This document shows positions 1 to 8,261 of a stretch of DNA of 64,000 nt, one piece after another. The DNA is taken from contig JODP01000002.1 in the NCBI GenBank assembly GCA_000719025.1, positions 62,001-126,000 on the forward strand, in the 5' to 3' direction. A program made the position numbers and the translations under genes. The notes under the pieces are model-generated. The model did not search any database, was not told the origin of the DNA, and saw only the letters and a program-made list of their open reading frames with translations. Each line of letters starts with the position of its first letter. The stretch's first letter is position 1. Source of the DNA: Kineosporia aurantiaca JCM 3230. Lineage in GTDB: Bacteria; Actinomycetota; Actinomycetes; Actinomycetales; Kineosporiaceae.

Positions 1-852
1 GTCTCCGGAATGCCGCAACCAGCCTGCGACCTCGTCCATCGGCGCGGTGGGCTGCTCGGCCCGGAGCGGCGGAGGGGTGAGATGCCGCGGATCGAGCGGC
101 TTGCGCGCGGCGCCACCGGCCGCCAGGCCACCGACGCATCCCAGGGCCAGGACGATCCCGGTCACCAGCACCGGCAGCAGCTTGGGCCGGGGCAGTACCA
201 GCAGCCCCGCGGTGAGCACGAACGGGAGCGTGATCCAGAGCGGCGATCCCGCTCCCCCCACTCCGCAGACCAGGCCGGTCAGCAGGAGGCAGGCGGCCGG
301 GCCGGCGAGGGCAAGACCGCCGCGGAACCGGGCGATCGCCGCTGTCACGGCCGAGGCCAGAGCACACAGAACGGCGAACTGCGGCAGGAGATCCGGGGCC
401 GGCGGCGCGGGCAGGGTGGTGGTGAGGATCCGGGCCAGACCCCCGGTGACCGCCTGCACGACGTCGGTGACGGCCTGGGCGGGCGACGTGGCCCTGGGGA
501 TCGCCACAGTCATAGCCGTGATCAGGCCGGCCAGCAGCGCCGCCACGGCACCGATCACCGCCCGGGCCGGGGCACGCACGTTCAGGAGCGACCGGGTGAC
601 CTGATCGGCCAGAACCACGGCACCGGCGCCGAACAGGATCCCGGTCAGGGCCGGAACCGTCAGCGAGAGGGGTGGATAGACCCGCCACCAGGCCCAGGCC
701 GCCGCGAGAACAGTCAGCAGACCGGCGCCGAGCCGGCGCAGCGCCGCCCGATCCCAGGCCGGTTCCGGCGGTGCCTCACCCCGGGGAGGGGACAGACGGG
801 GCGCGGGCGCCAGAACGGTCGGCCGAGGCGCGTCGAGCACGGGCGCGCTCAT
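1..852 (-). CDS. Membrane transglutaminase-like protein (TgpA type), N-terminal part
   Basis: The first 284 codons are present and the rest lies beyond the window edge. The visible part starts with a Pro-rich cytoplasmic tail of about 40 residues. It is followed by several hydrophobic segments (for example around FGAGAVVLA, AVAALLAGLITAMTVAI and PFVLTAGLLVL), as in TgpA-type proteins whose transglutaminase domain follows the membrane region. That catalytic domain is not in view, so the family call rests on membrane topology and on the gene order FN3-MoxR-DUF58-transglutaminase, which is common in actinobacteria. The ATG overlaps the stop of the DUF58 gene (ATGA), implying translational coupling. 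The role in envelope protein processing or crosslinking is inferred. Confidence 0.7.
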   Translation of the reverse strand, partial: MSAPVLDAPRPTVLAPAPRLSPPRGEAPPEPAWDRAALRRLGAGLLTVLAAAWAWWRVYPPLSLTVPALTGILFGAGAVVLADQVTRSLLNVRAPARAVIGAVAALLAGLITAMTVAIPRATSPAQAVTDVVQAVTGGLARILTTTLPAPPAPDLLPQFAVLCALASAVTAAIARFRGGLALAGPAACLLLTGLVCGVGGAGSPLWITLPFVLTAGLLVLPRPKLLPVLVTGIVLALGCVGGLAAGGAARKPLDPRHLTPPPLRAEQPTAPMDEVAGWLRHSGD

Positions 853-2438
853 GTCCACCGCCGGTTCCAGGCCACGGCCAGGTCGGCGGCGTTCGCCTCG
901 GTGAGCACCGCGACCCCGGGTTCGCTGGAGAACGACGCCGTCCGCGCCCCGGAGTCGACCACGGCGGCCAGCACCGTGGCCCAGGTCTGGCGGAGCGGGG
1001 CCAGGGCGGGGAGTTCGTTGATGGCTCTCGGCCCCAGGACCGCAACGGCGGTGCGTCCACCTCTGCGAGCCGTCCGTTGCGCTGCCCCGGCCAGGTTCTG
1101 CGCGTCCGAAGCAGCGCCCGGTGCAGTCAGGGTGACCGCCGCGAGCCCGTCGAGGATGGTCGAGGCAGAACCGGCCAGTCCGCGGCCGGACACCGGGGTG
1201 ACCCGGACGGTGACGGACGCGGCGACCGCCATCGTCGCCACCGACGCTGCGAACGAGACCGCCTGCTCGAAATCGTCCTCCGTGCGGTAGGAGGAGGCCC
1301 GGTCGTCCAGGAGGATGAGAATGTCGCTGCGGGTGCTGTCGACGTGCGTGCGCACGGTCAGCGGCCCACCTCGGGCCAGGCCCTTCCAGTGGATGATGCG
1401 CAGATCATCTCCAGGCACGTAGTCGCGCAGGCCGGAGAAGGTGACGCCGCTCTCGGCCCCGGAGGTGGTGCGCGGACCCTCGAGGTCGCGGGACTGGCCC
1501 TGGGCGGGCTGGTGCAGGGGGTAGGTGTGCGGGCGGACGATGAGCTCCAGGGTGTCGCCGAGTTCCCGCTCCCGGTGCGCCAGTTCGCACAGGTCGTGCT
1601 GGTGCAGCCGGAGCGGGCCGACCGCGAAGACGCCGCGGCGGCTGGTGTCGAGTTCGTAGACGACCCGGCGGAGATCCCCGCGGGCGCCCTGCGGGACCGG
1701 GATCTCGTGGGCGCGGCCACCGACCTGGTCCACCGCCCGCATCGCCCGGCCCCGGCCGCGCATGCGGATCTGGAGCATGCCGATGGCAGTCTCGCCGACC
1801 TGGACCCGCTGCGGGGAGATGCTGCGCTGCACCTCGACCGAGACCCGGGCCAGCACCTGGGCCACCGCCACCAGAATCAGCAGGCCGGCGGCCCCGGCCA
1901 CGCCCAGGATCTCGCGGTAGCCCAGACCGAAGCCGGCGACCAGGCCGACCACGGCCACACCGAACAGCGCCCAGCCACCGCGGCTCAGCCGGATCCGGCC
2001 CAGGTCGACGGTCTGGCCCCGAAGCGGTCCGGCACCGGCCGACGTACTCGGTCCAAGGCCGCTCGGCGTGCTCGGCCCAGCACCGCCCGGCGCGGTCAGT
2101 CCCGCACCGACCGGCGCGGTTGGTCCCACACCGCCCGGCCGGGTCGTCTCGGCACCGCCGCGCATGCCCGGCCCAGCTCCGCCCGACATGCCCAGCCCGG
2201 CACCACCAGGCCCTCCACCGCCCGGCCTGCCCGGCCCAGCACCACCCGACACGCCCGATCCGGCACCACCCGACCTGCCCGGCCCGGCACCACCCGACCT
2301 GCCCGGCCCGCCACCACCCGACATGCCCGGCCCACCAGCCGACATGCTGGGCCCGGCACCGCCCCGCCTGCCCGGCCCGGAACCGGACGCGCCGTCACCC
2401 GGCGGGCCGACCAGCCCGATCGGCACGGTCCCGCTCAT
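849..2438 (-). CDS. DUF58 domain protein with long Gly/Pro-rich N-terminus
   Basis: This 529-residue protein has a DUF58 region marked by the hallmark GLRDYVPGDDLRIIHWK near residue 310. A hydrophobic hairpin lies at about residues 152-190 (GWALFGVAVVGLVAGFGLG, then LLILVAVAQVLA). DUF58 proteins work with MoxR ATPases and carry a degenerate von Willebrand A-like fold; a role as chaperone or assembly partner is known for the family but not proven here. The first 140 or so residues are low-complexity Gly/Pro/Ser repeats of the GPGRSGGAG type, far longer than usual. The true start may lie downstream, for example at the Met of MRGGAETTRPG. It sits between moxR and the transglutaminase gene and overlaps the latter by 4 bases. 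Confidence 0.88.
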   Translation of the reverse strand: MSGTVPIGLVGPPGDGASGSGPGRRGGAGPSMSAGGPGMSGGGGPGRSGGAGPGRSGGAGSGVSGGAGPGRPGGGGPGGAGLGMSGGAGPGMRGGAETTRPGGVGPTAPVGAGLTAPGGAGPSTPSGLGPSTSAGAGPLRGQTVDLGRIRLSRGGWALFGVAVVGLVAGFGLGYREILGVAGAAGLLILVAVAQVLARVSVEVQRSISPQRVQVGETAIGMLQIRMRGRGRAMRAVDQVGGRAHEIPVPQGARGDLRRVVYELDTSRRGVFAVGPLRLHQHDLCELAHRERELGDTLELIVRPHTYPLHQPAQGQSRDLEGPRTTSGAESGVTFSGLRDYVPGDDLRIIHWKGLARGGPLTVRTHVDSTRSDILILLDDRASSYRTEDDFEQAVSFAASVATMAVAASVTVRVTPVSGRGLAGSASTILDGLAAVTLTAPGAASDAQNLAGAAQRTARRGGRTAVAVLGPRAINELPALAPLRQTWATVLAAVVDSGARTASFSSEPGVAVLTEANAADLAVAWNRRWT

Positions 2439-2483
2439 CCGGCCACCCGGCCGTCCGCCTCACTCAGGCAGCCCGTTTCGGCC

Positions 2484-2543
2484 ACGCCGACCCGACCCAC
2501 CCCGACCCGACCCACGCCGACCCGACCCACCCCGACCCGACCC
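2484..2543 (-). repeat. Two 30-bp tandem repeats, G-rich on the transcribed-message strand
   Basis: Two exact copies of a 30-bp unit, each made of two near-identical 15-bp halves (GACCCGACCCACCCC and GACCCGACCCACGCC on the plus strand), lie between moxR and the DUF58 gene. On the minus strand, which is the mRNA sense strand, this reads as runs of three or four G separated by one or two bases, a canonical G-quadruplex pattern. It ends about 45 bases before the annotated DUF58 start. A role in translation or differential expression within the operon is inferred. Confidence 0.6.
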
Positions 2544-2583
2544 ACCGCGTCGGCAACTCCCGCCCGAACCATTCGTAACCGCA

Positions 2584-3552
2584 TCACCAGCGCCGGTTCC
2601 CCGGTCCCGCCGCGAGGGAAGTCGGCGTGGGCAGCCCGCTGATCACCCGGTCGACCAGGTCGTGCTCGGTGACCCCGGCCAGCTCGGCCTGCGGAGTGAG
2701 GATCAGCCGGTGGGACAGCACCGCGCTGGTCATCGCCTTCACGTCGTCGGCGGTGACAAAGCCCCGCCCGTCGATGGCGGCGGCCGTGCGCGAGGCCCGG
2801 AGCAGGGCCAGGCCGGCCCGGGGGCTGGCGCCGATCCGGACCTCGGGCAGGGTGCGGGTGGCCCCGGTGATCGCCACGATGTAGTCGCGGATCTCGTCGG
2901 CCACGTGCACCTTGGCAATCTGGTGGATCATCTGCTGCACCACGTCCAACCCGACCACCGGCCGGATCGACTCGACCGTGGGCGCATCGGCCTCGTACCG
3001 CAGCATCGCCGACTCGGTCGCCGGGTCGGGGTAGCCGATGCTGATCCGCATCATGAACCGGTCGAGCTGGGCCTCCGGCAGCCGGAAGGTGCCGTCCATC
3101 TCGACCGGGTTCTGGGTGGCCACCACGGTGAACGGGCGCGGGACGGGGTACTCCCGGCCGTCGACCGTGACGTGCCGCTCCTCCATCACCTCGAGCAGGG
3201 CCGACTGGGTCTTCGGGGAGGCCCGGTTGATCTCGTCGGCCAGCACGATGTTCGCGAACACCGGGCCGGGACGGAACTCGAAACGCTGCGCCTGCTGGTG
3301 GTACACGGTGATCCCGGTGACGTCCGACGGCAGCAGGTCGGGGGTGAACTGGACCCGCTGCCAGCGCCCCTCGATGCTCGCCGCCAGGGCCCGGGCCAGC
3401 GTGGTCTTGCCCACCCCGGGCACGTCCTCGACCAGCAGGTGTCCCTCGCTGAGCAGGGCGACGACCGCCAGCCGGACCGCTTCCGGCTTGCCCTGCAGGG
3501 CCCGCTCCACGCTGGAGCGGATCCGGCCGGCGATCTCGGCCAGTTCAGACAT
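2584..3552 (-). CDS. moxR: MoxR-family AAA+ ATPase
   Basis: This 322-residue protein has the normal MoxR length. Walker A is GVGKT at residues 46-50, Walker B is NIVLADEINR at 101-110, sensor 1 is VVATQNP at about 143-149, and a C-terminal lid follows. MoxR ATPases act as cytoplasmic chaperones that help assemble or activate partner proteins, usually the neighbouring DUF58/VWA and transglutaminase products. A good ribosome binding site (CAGGAG) precedes the ATG. The gene starts 39 bases after the FN3-protein stop, so the four minus-strand genes probably form one operon. Downstream, the 145 bases to the DUF58 gene contain G-rich repeats. Confidence 0.95.
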   Translation of the reverse strand: MSELAEIAGRIRSSVERALQGKPEAVRLAVVALLSEGHLLVEDVPGVGKTTLARALAASIEGRWQRVQFTPDLLPSDVTGITVYHQQAQRFEFRPGPVFANIVLADEINRASPKTQSALLEVMEERHVTVDGREYPVPRPFTVVATQNPVEMDGTFRLPEAQLDRFMMRISIGYPDPATESAMLRYEADAPTVESIRPVVGLDVVQQMIHQIAKVHVADEIRDYIVAITGATRTLPEVRIGASPRAGLALLRASRTAAAIDGRGFVTADDVKAMTSAVLSHRLILTPQAELAGVTEHDLVDRVISGLPTPTSLAAGPGNRRW

Positions 3553-3591
3553 TGCGCGCTCTCCTGTTGCTCTCGTGCGAAGGATGAAAGG

Positions 3592-6201
3592 TCAGACCCA
3601 GAAGGATCTTCCGGTCTTGCTGAACCCGGAGGGCCCCGACTGACCCGACGGTGCGTAGTAATACCCGCCCTGGTTGCCCTCCGAGGCGTAGTGCCACTCG
3701 ACGATCTGCGTGGCCCCGGCGTGCTGGGTCTTCCAGGCCCAGAAACTCATGTTGTCGGTCTCCGAGCCGGACGGGCAGCCCTCCAGCTGCTGCCGGATGA
3801 TGCCTCGGTCGGTGGAGCGCTCGCAGCGGACCAGCTTCACCGAACCGGGCTGCTGGCTGGAGGGAGCCTTGAAGATCGTGGTTGCCGGGTTCCACCGGGT
3901 CACCGTCGAGTTGCAGTTCGTGGTCAGGTTCAGCATCCAGATGTCGGCCACCTGGAGGGACTTGCACTGATAGATGGTCTTTCGCGGCACCGTGGGGTGC
4001 GCCTTGACCGAGCTCCACGGCCCCTGGCCGTTCTTGTTCACGGCCCGGACCTGAATGGTGGTGTCCACGTCGTTGGTCAGATTCGGCGCTGTGTAGGTGA
4101 GTTTCGTCCCCACCTGCTGCACCGCCCCGCCACCGACCTGGACCTCGTACCCGGTGATCGCACTGCCCGCGTCCGGCGCCGCGGTCCAGGTGATCACCGC
4201 CGACCCGTTCCCGTTCTTGGGCGCCTGCACTGCGACCTGCCCGGGCTTGCCCGACGGCACCGCCGGCTGCTCGGTGCTGCCCGGCTGACCGGCCGCCGGC
4301 TTGCCCGGCTCCCCCACGCCCCCGGTCGACCGGGCGGAAACCTCGACCAGGTAACCGGTTCCGTTGGTCAGCCCGGTGACCGAGCCCTGCAGCCCGGTGA
4401 CCTCCTGCGTCTTGCGGGTGCCGTCCGGGCCGGTCACCGTGATCGTGTACCCGTTCACCGCGGACCGCGGGCCGGCGTCGGCCGCGTTCCAGGTCACCCG
4501 GATCTCGGCGTCCAGAGCCGTGGCCGCAACCCCGCCGGGCGTGCCCGGCAGGTCGGCGCTCGGCGTCACGTACCAGATCTTCGAGAGGTCGCCCTCGCCC
4601 GCGGCGCTCAGCGCCCGGACCTGAACCCCGTACTTCTGGCCGTTGGTCAGCTTCGTCAGCCGGAAACTGAGCTGATCGGCGTCGACTTCCTGGACCAGCT
4701 GGTTGTCGATGACGATCGAGTACCCGGTGACCGCCGACCCCCGATCGGCGGCCGCGCTCCATTCCACCAGCGCCTGACCGTCTTCCGCGGTGAGCGCCTT
4801 GATCGCCGGTGCCTCCGGCGGCCCGTCCGGATTGGGCGTCGGGGACGGCGTGGTCGTCTCCGGGGTCGGCGACTCACTCGGTGACGTGGTCGGTGACGTG
4901 GTGGGGCCGGCGTCGTCTCCCGGGTCGGGAGAATTGGCAGGCGCCGAGGGCTTGCCCGAGGTCGTCTTCGGGCCCGGCGACGGATCGCCCTGATCCGACG
5001 TCTTCTTCTTCGACTTCTTACCGCCGGAGCCCTTCTGCGGGTCCCGGTTCGGCGAGGAGGTCGACGCCGAACTGGTCGGCGGCGTCTTCACCGACGGCTT
5101 GGCCGGCTTCTGGCCGGGCCGGTACTTCTCGATCGGCACGATCACCCCGTCCGGCTTCACCACCTTGACCTGGTTGCCGCCGGAGTCGTTGAGGTAGAGC
5201 AGATTGCCGTGCGCCTCGACGTCGTCCAGGTCGTCGCCGCCGACGTTCGGGACGGCCGTGCCGGCTCCGGACCCGAGGTCGACCCGGACCAGCTGATCGG
5301 AGTCGTGGTCCACCACGTACCCGGTGCCGGAAACGATCTCGACCTGGTCGACCTTGGTGCCCTCGGGCAGCGTGCCCGCCCGGCCCTCGCCGTGGGCCGG
5401 GACCACCACGGCCCGGCCGTCCAGCCCGACCAGCACACTGCCGTCGTGGTCGACCGCGACCTGCAGCCCGGCCGGGCCGGAGCCGGCCGGTAGCGGACTG
5501 AAGGATCGTGCCTCGCCCTCGCCGTGCAGCGAGAACGTCGAACCGGCGGTGGTGTTCACCGCGATGACGTGCTCGCCCGCCTCGTCAGCGGCCACGGTCA
5601 GGTTCTCGCCCGCGCGGCCCACCTCGGTCCGGCCGACCGCGCCCTCCCCGATCCGCAGGACGACGCCCTGCGAGGGGACCGCGGCCCAGAGGAATCCCTG
5701 GTCGTCGACGACGGCCCGGGTGACGCCGGCGACCGGGACGGCCGCGCCCAGCGGGTCCAGGCTTTTCGGGTCGAGCCGCTGGACCTGGTGCTTGGTGGTG
5801 TCGAGCATCCAGGTGGCGGTGCCGGTAGCGAGGATCTGCACGCCACTGGGCAGCTGGTGCGGACGTTCGGAGGCCTCGAGCTGCGCCCCGTCGATCAGGG
5901 TGGCGTTGCCGTCCCCGTCCACGGCGTAGGCGCCGTCCGGCCGCTGGACGACGTGGAAGGGCGCGCTCAGCGCGCCGATCGGCACCGTCTTGCCCGCCTG
6001 CCCGGCATACCCGTTGACCCAGGTCACCGTGCCCTGCGTGACGTTCGCCAGCCAGGCGCCACCATCCTGCAACCGCACGACCGCGCCGGTGGCCTGCGCG
6101 CCGAGCAGCCCGGCCCCCAGAATGAAGGCAAAGACCACCCCACACGCGACCATGCCCGCGCCTCGCCGCTTCAGCAGCGGTGCAAACCGCACCCCTATCA
6201 C
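3592..6201 (-). CDS. Membrane-anchored beta-propeller and fibronectin type III protein
   Basis: The 869-residue protein starts at a GTG preceded by a strong GGGGGGAGG site. It has an N-terminal membrane anchor (about residues 15-37, VVFAFILGAGLLGAQA). A repetitive region at about 40-350 fits a beta-propeller, with blades such as DGAYAVDGDGNATLIDG and DDQGFLWAAVPSQGVVLRI. A Ser/Thr/Pro/Lys-rich linker (about 355-460) leads to three FN3 domains (about 465-745). The last 120 residues contain four cysteines, in contexts such as YQCKSL and TTNCNST, that could form disulfides outside the cell. It is first in the FN3-moxR-DUF58-transglutaminase operon, an arrangement known in actinobacteria and often near Ser/Thr kinases. 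Its ligand is unknown. Confidence 0.88.
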   Translation of the reverse strand: MIGVRFAPLLKRRGAGMVACGVVFAFILGAGLLGAQATGAVVRLQDGGAWLANVTQGTVTWVNGYAGQAGKTVPIGALSAPFHVVQRPDGAYAVDGDGNATLIDGAQLEASERPHQLPSGVQILATGTATWMLDTTKHQVQRLDPKSLDPLGAAVPVAGVTRAVVDDQGFLWAAVPSQGVVLRIGEGAVGRTEVGRAGENLTVAADEAGEHVIAVNTTAGSTFSLHGEGEARSFSPLPAGSGPAGLQVAVDHDGSVLVGLDGRAVVVPAHGEGRAGTLPEGTKVDQVEIVSGTGYVVDHDSDQLVRVDLGSGAGTAVPNVGGDDLDDVEAHGNLLYLNDSGGNQVKVVKPDGVIVPIEKYRPGQKPAKPSVKTPPTSSASTSSPNRDPQKGSGGKKSKKKTSDQGDPSPGPKTTSGKPSAPANSPDPGDDAGPTTSPTTSPSESPTPETTTPSPTPNPDGPPEAPAIKALTAEDGQALVEWSAAADRGSAVTGYSIVIDNQLVQEVDADQLSFRLTKLTNGQKYGVQVRALSAAGEGDLSKIWYVTPSADLPGTPGGVAATALDAEIRVTWNAADAGPRSAVNGYTITVTGPDGTRKTQEVTGLQGSVTGLTNGTGYLVEVSARSTGGVGEPGKPAAGQPGSTEQPAVPSGKPGQVAVQAPKNGNGSAVITWTAAPDAGSAITGYEVQVGGGAVQQVGTKLTYTAPNLTNDVDTTIQVRAVNKNGQGPWSSVKAHPTVPRKTIYQCKSLQVADIWMLNLTTNCNSTVTRWNPATTIFKAPSSQQPGSVKLVRCERSTDRGIIRQQLEGCPSGSETDNMSFWAWKTQHAGATQIVEWHYASEGNQGGYYYAPSGQSGPSGFSKTGRSFWV

Positions 6202-6634
6202 CGGCCTCCCCCCAGAAGCTCGTCCCGCGAGGAGTATGCCGGTGATCCGCCCGTCTCACCCTAAACTCGGCATAAATATCCGTTGATCTATCCCTGCCCC
6301 TCCTTATCCCTGGCTTACCACCCGAGTCCTCCCCGTACGTCCACTCTTTCGCGTGAGGGTCGTTCGACCGACACCCAGGCCGACTCACGCCGACCCGTAC
6401 ACCCCCGGACCAGGGCGAGGCGAACGTCCTTCATCAGCAACGCCGTTCGCCGGACCGGTCAGCTGCCGGCAAAACCGCCTGCGGAGGCCGGCTCAACCCC
6501 CGGCGCCGGTCGTACGGCCAGGTCACCATCAGCCTCAGGCTCGGATTCGCAGCGATTCCAGTCCGACCGGAACCCATTACAAGATCACGTCTCCAGACCT
6601 TTACTTTCCCAACGCCCCCAAGATCAGCACAGCG
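6202..6634. other. Intergenic region, divergent promoters
   Basis: These 433 bases separate the minus-strand FN3 operon from the plus-strand PNPOx-like gene and should contain both promoters. The frame of the downstream gene stays open back to 6353. However, the peptide it would encode there is Pro/Arg-rich and unlike the conserved domain, so I treat it as non-coding leader. A short inverted repeat, GGTCG-TT-CGACC, lies at 6358-6369. No RNA gene or convincing promoter boxes were recognised. Confidence 0.4.
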
Positions 6635-7546
6635 GTGCTAGAAGAAACCGTGCTCACCCTTGACCCCGATCTTGCCTCCGTCATCGACGCGTACCGACTC
6701 TGCGAGTTCGCGACCCTCGGCAAGGACGGAACCCCCATCCCCTGGCCCGCCGCCACGATCCGCCAGCCGGACGGCACGCTCTTGCTGACGACATCAATTG
6801 CTTTCCCGCAGAAAGCCTTCAACATCCGGCGGGACGGTCGAGTAGCCCTGCTGTTCTCCGACCCGACCGGCAGCAGCCTCGACAACCCGCCGCAGATCCT
6901 GATCAGGGGCACGGCGGTCTGCCCGGACGAGATCGTGGCGACCCCGGAAGGCACCGAGGCCTACTGGAAGATGCTGTACGAGCGTCAGCCCAGCAGCCGC
7001 GCCTTCGCCCGAGCTCCGCTGCGCTGGCTGATGGACTGGTACTACCTGCGCCTGCTGATCACCGTGACCCCGACCGAGATCCTCACGCTGCCCACCGTCG
7101 ACCTGACAACGCCTGCCCAGACCACCTCGGCGCACCTCCTGGGGGCCGACGAACTCGCCCGCCGGCCCAGTGCCGTGCTCGGTGCCCGGAACGCGAGCGG
7201 CGATCTGGTGCTGACCCGGACCCGGCCGGTCGCCACCGAGGACGGCTTCGCCGTTGAGGCACCGGAAGGCGTGGTCGAAGGGCCTGCCGCCCTGATGGTG
7301 CACGAGCACGACGAGCACCTGGCCGACCTGATGAACGTTCTGGTCCGGGGTCAGCTCACGCAGGGTCCGGAAGGCACCTGGTTGCTGAAGCCGGAGCGGA
7401 TGATCGAGCCGATGCCGGGCCGGACCCCGCGCGAGCAGATCGCCACCCTGCGGGCCCGCCGCGCGCAGACCCGTAAGTACCTGGCCCAGCGCGGGCTCGA
7501 GCGACCCAAGGTGCGGTGGGACCGGCTGAAGGAACTGCAGGGCTGA
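6635..7546 (+). CDS. PNPOx-fold (pyridoxamine 5'-phosphate oxidase-like) protein
   Basis: From the GTG at 6635 this is about 303 residues. The N-terminal half resembles the split-barrel flavin-binding fold of PNPOx-like proteins: CEFATLGKDGTPIPWPAA, then a strand with TLLLTTSIAFPQKAFNIRRD and RVALLFSDPTGSS. That pattern is typical of FMN-, F420- or heme-binding members, and the substrate is unknown. A second half (about residues 160-303) is less familiar and ends in a basic helical tail. No ATG or good Shine-Dalgarno site marks the start. GTG codons at 6635 and 6650 and the upstream open frame to 6353 are alternatives. The gene converges with the TetR gene, with four bases between the stops. 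Confidence 0.7.
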   Translation: MLEETVLTLDPDLASVIDAYRLCEFATLGKDGTPIPWPAATIRQPDGTLLLTTSIAFPQKAFNIRRDGRVALLFSDPTGSSLDNPPQILIRGTAVCPDEIVATPEGTEAYWKMLYERQPSSRAFARAPLRWLMDWYYLRLLITVTPTEILTLPTVDLTTPAQTTSAHLLGADELARRPSAVLGARNASGDLVLTRTRPVATEDGFAVEAPEGVVEGPAALMVHEHDEHLADLMNVLVRGQLTQGPEGTWLLKPERMIEPMPGRTPREQIATLRARRAQTRKYLAQRGLERPKVRWDRLKELQG

Positions 7547-7550
7547 CGGC

Positions 7551-8159
7551 TCAGATCACCGGGACGCACAGCCGCTGCAGGTAGCCCCGGACCTGGTCGG
7601 CCATGTCGACGGACTCCCGGTCCAGCAGCCACTGCACCTGCAGGCCGTCCATCAGGGCGGCGATCCGGCGGGCCTCCTGGACCGGATCGACCGGATCGAC
7701 CGAAGCGCGCAGCTCGCCCCGCGCCGCCAGTTCCTCCAGGGTGGCCGCGAGCTGGGCCACCAGCTGGGCGTAGCGCTCGCGAAAGTAGGGGTGGGCCGGG
7801 TGTTCCGGATCCGTCGCCTCGGCCGACAGGATGCAGTAGAGCTCGGTCAGGCCCGGGGTGTCCTGGTTGTGCCGGACGATCTCGACCAGCTGACGCAGCC
7901 GCCCGACCCCGTCCTCCTCCAGGGCGGGGCGGGCGTACTCGTCCCGCAGTTCCAGCACCCCGGCCAGCAGCTCGCTCTTGGAGGAGAAGTGGTGCAGCAG
8001 GGTGGTGTGGGCGATCCCGATCCGCTGGGCGATGTCGCGCATCGAGCCGCTGCGGTAGCCGACCTTGGCGAAGACCTCGAAGGCGGACTCCAGGATCGCC
8101 CGCCGCCGCTGGGCGGTCCCGGCGTACGGCCCGCGCCGGCGATCGGTCGGACTGGGCAT
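7551..8159 (-). CDS. TetR-family transcriptional regulator
   Basis: This 202-residue protein has an N-terminal helix-turn-helix of TetR type (residues about 15-60: RRAILESAFEVFAKVGYRS, MRDIAQRIGIAHTTLLHHF). The C-terminal ligand domain resembles those of TetR repressors next to GH3 glycosidases in actinobacteria. It is transcribed divergently from the GH3 gene. The 102-base gap holds a perfect palindrome at 8203-8218, the likely operator for both promoters. A sugar or aglycone effector is inferred from the neighbour. Confidence 0.93.
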   Translation of the reverse strand: MPSPTDRRRGPYAGTAQRRRAILESAFEVFAKVGYRSGSMRDIAQRIGIAHTTLLHHFSSKSELLAGVLELRDEYARPALEEDGVGRLRQLVEIVRHNQDTPGLTELYCILSAEATDPEHPAHPYFRERYAQLVAQLAATLEELAARGELRASVDPVDPVQEARRIAALMDGLQVQWLLDRESVDMADQVRGYLQRLCVPVI

Positions 8160-8202
8160 TCCCGGACCCTAGCGCCCGTTCGGCGAAGATGTCGAGCGAT
8201 TA

Positions 8203-8218
8203 TCGACCAAGTGGTCGA
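8203..8218. promoter_or_regulatory. Palindromic operator between tetR and GH3 gene
   Basis: TCGACCA and TGGTCGA are perfect 7-bp inverted arms around a 2-bp AG spacer. The site lies in the divergent promoter gap, 44 bases before the GH3 start. It is the best candidate binding site of the adjacent TetR protein. Confidence 0.7.
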
Positions 8219-8261
8219 GTTTCAGGTACGGTCGGACGACCCGCTTCGACGAGGAGATCCG

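Noticed and set aside
672..4884. Long plus-strand open frames opposite the DUF58, moxR and FN3 genes (for example 672-2642 and 2068-4884)
   Set aside because: They lie antisense to well-recognised genes, encode Arg/Pro/His-rich text without domains, and reflect the lack of stops in high-GC DNA.
7791..8261. Upstream extension of the GH3 frame to 7791
   Set aside because: It would cross the tetR gene and the operator; the ATG at 8262 has GAGGAG and matches the GH3 N-terminus.
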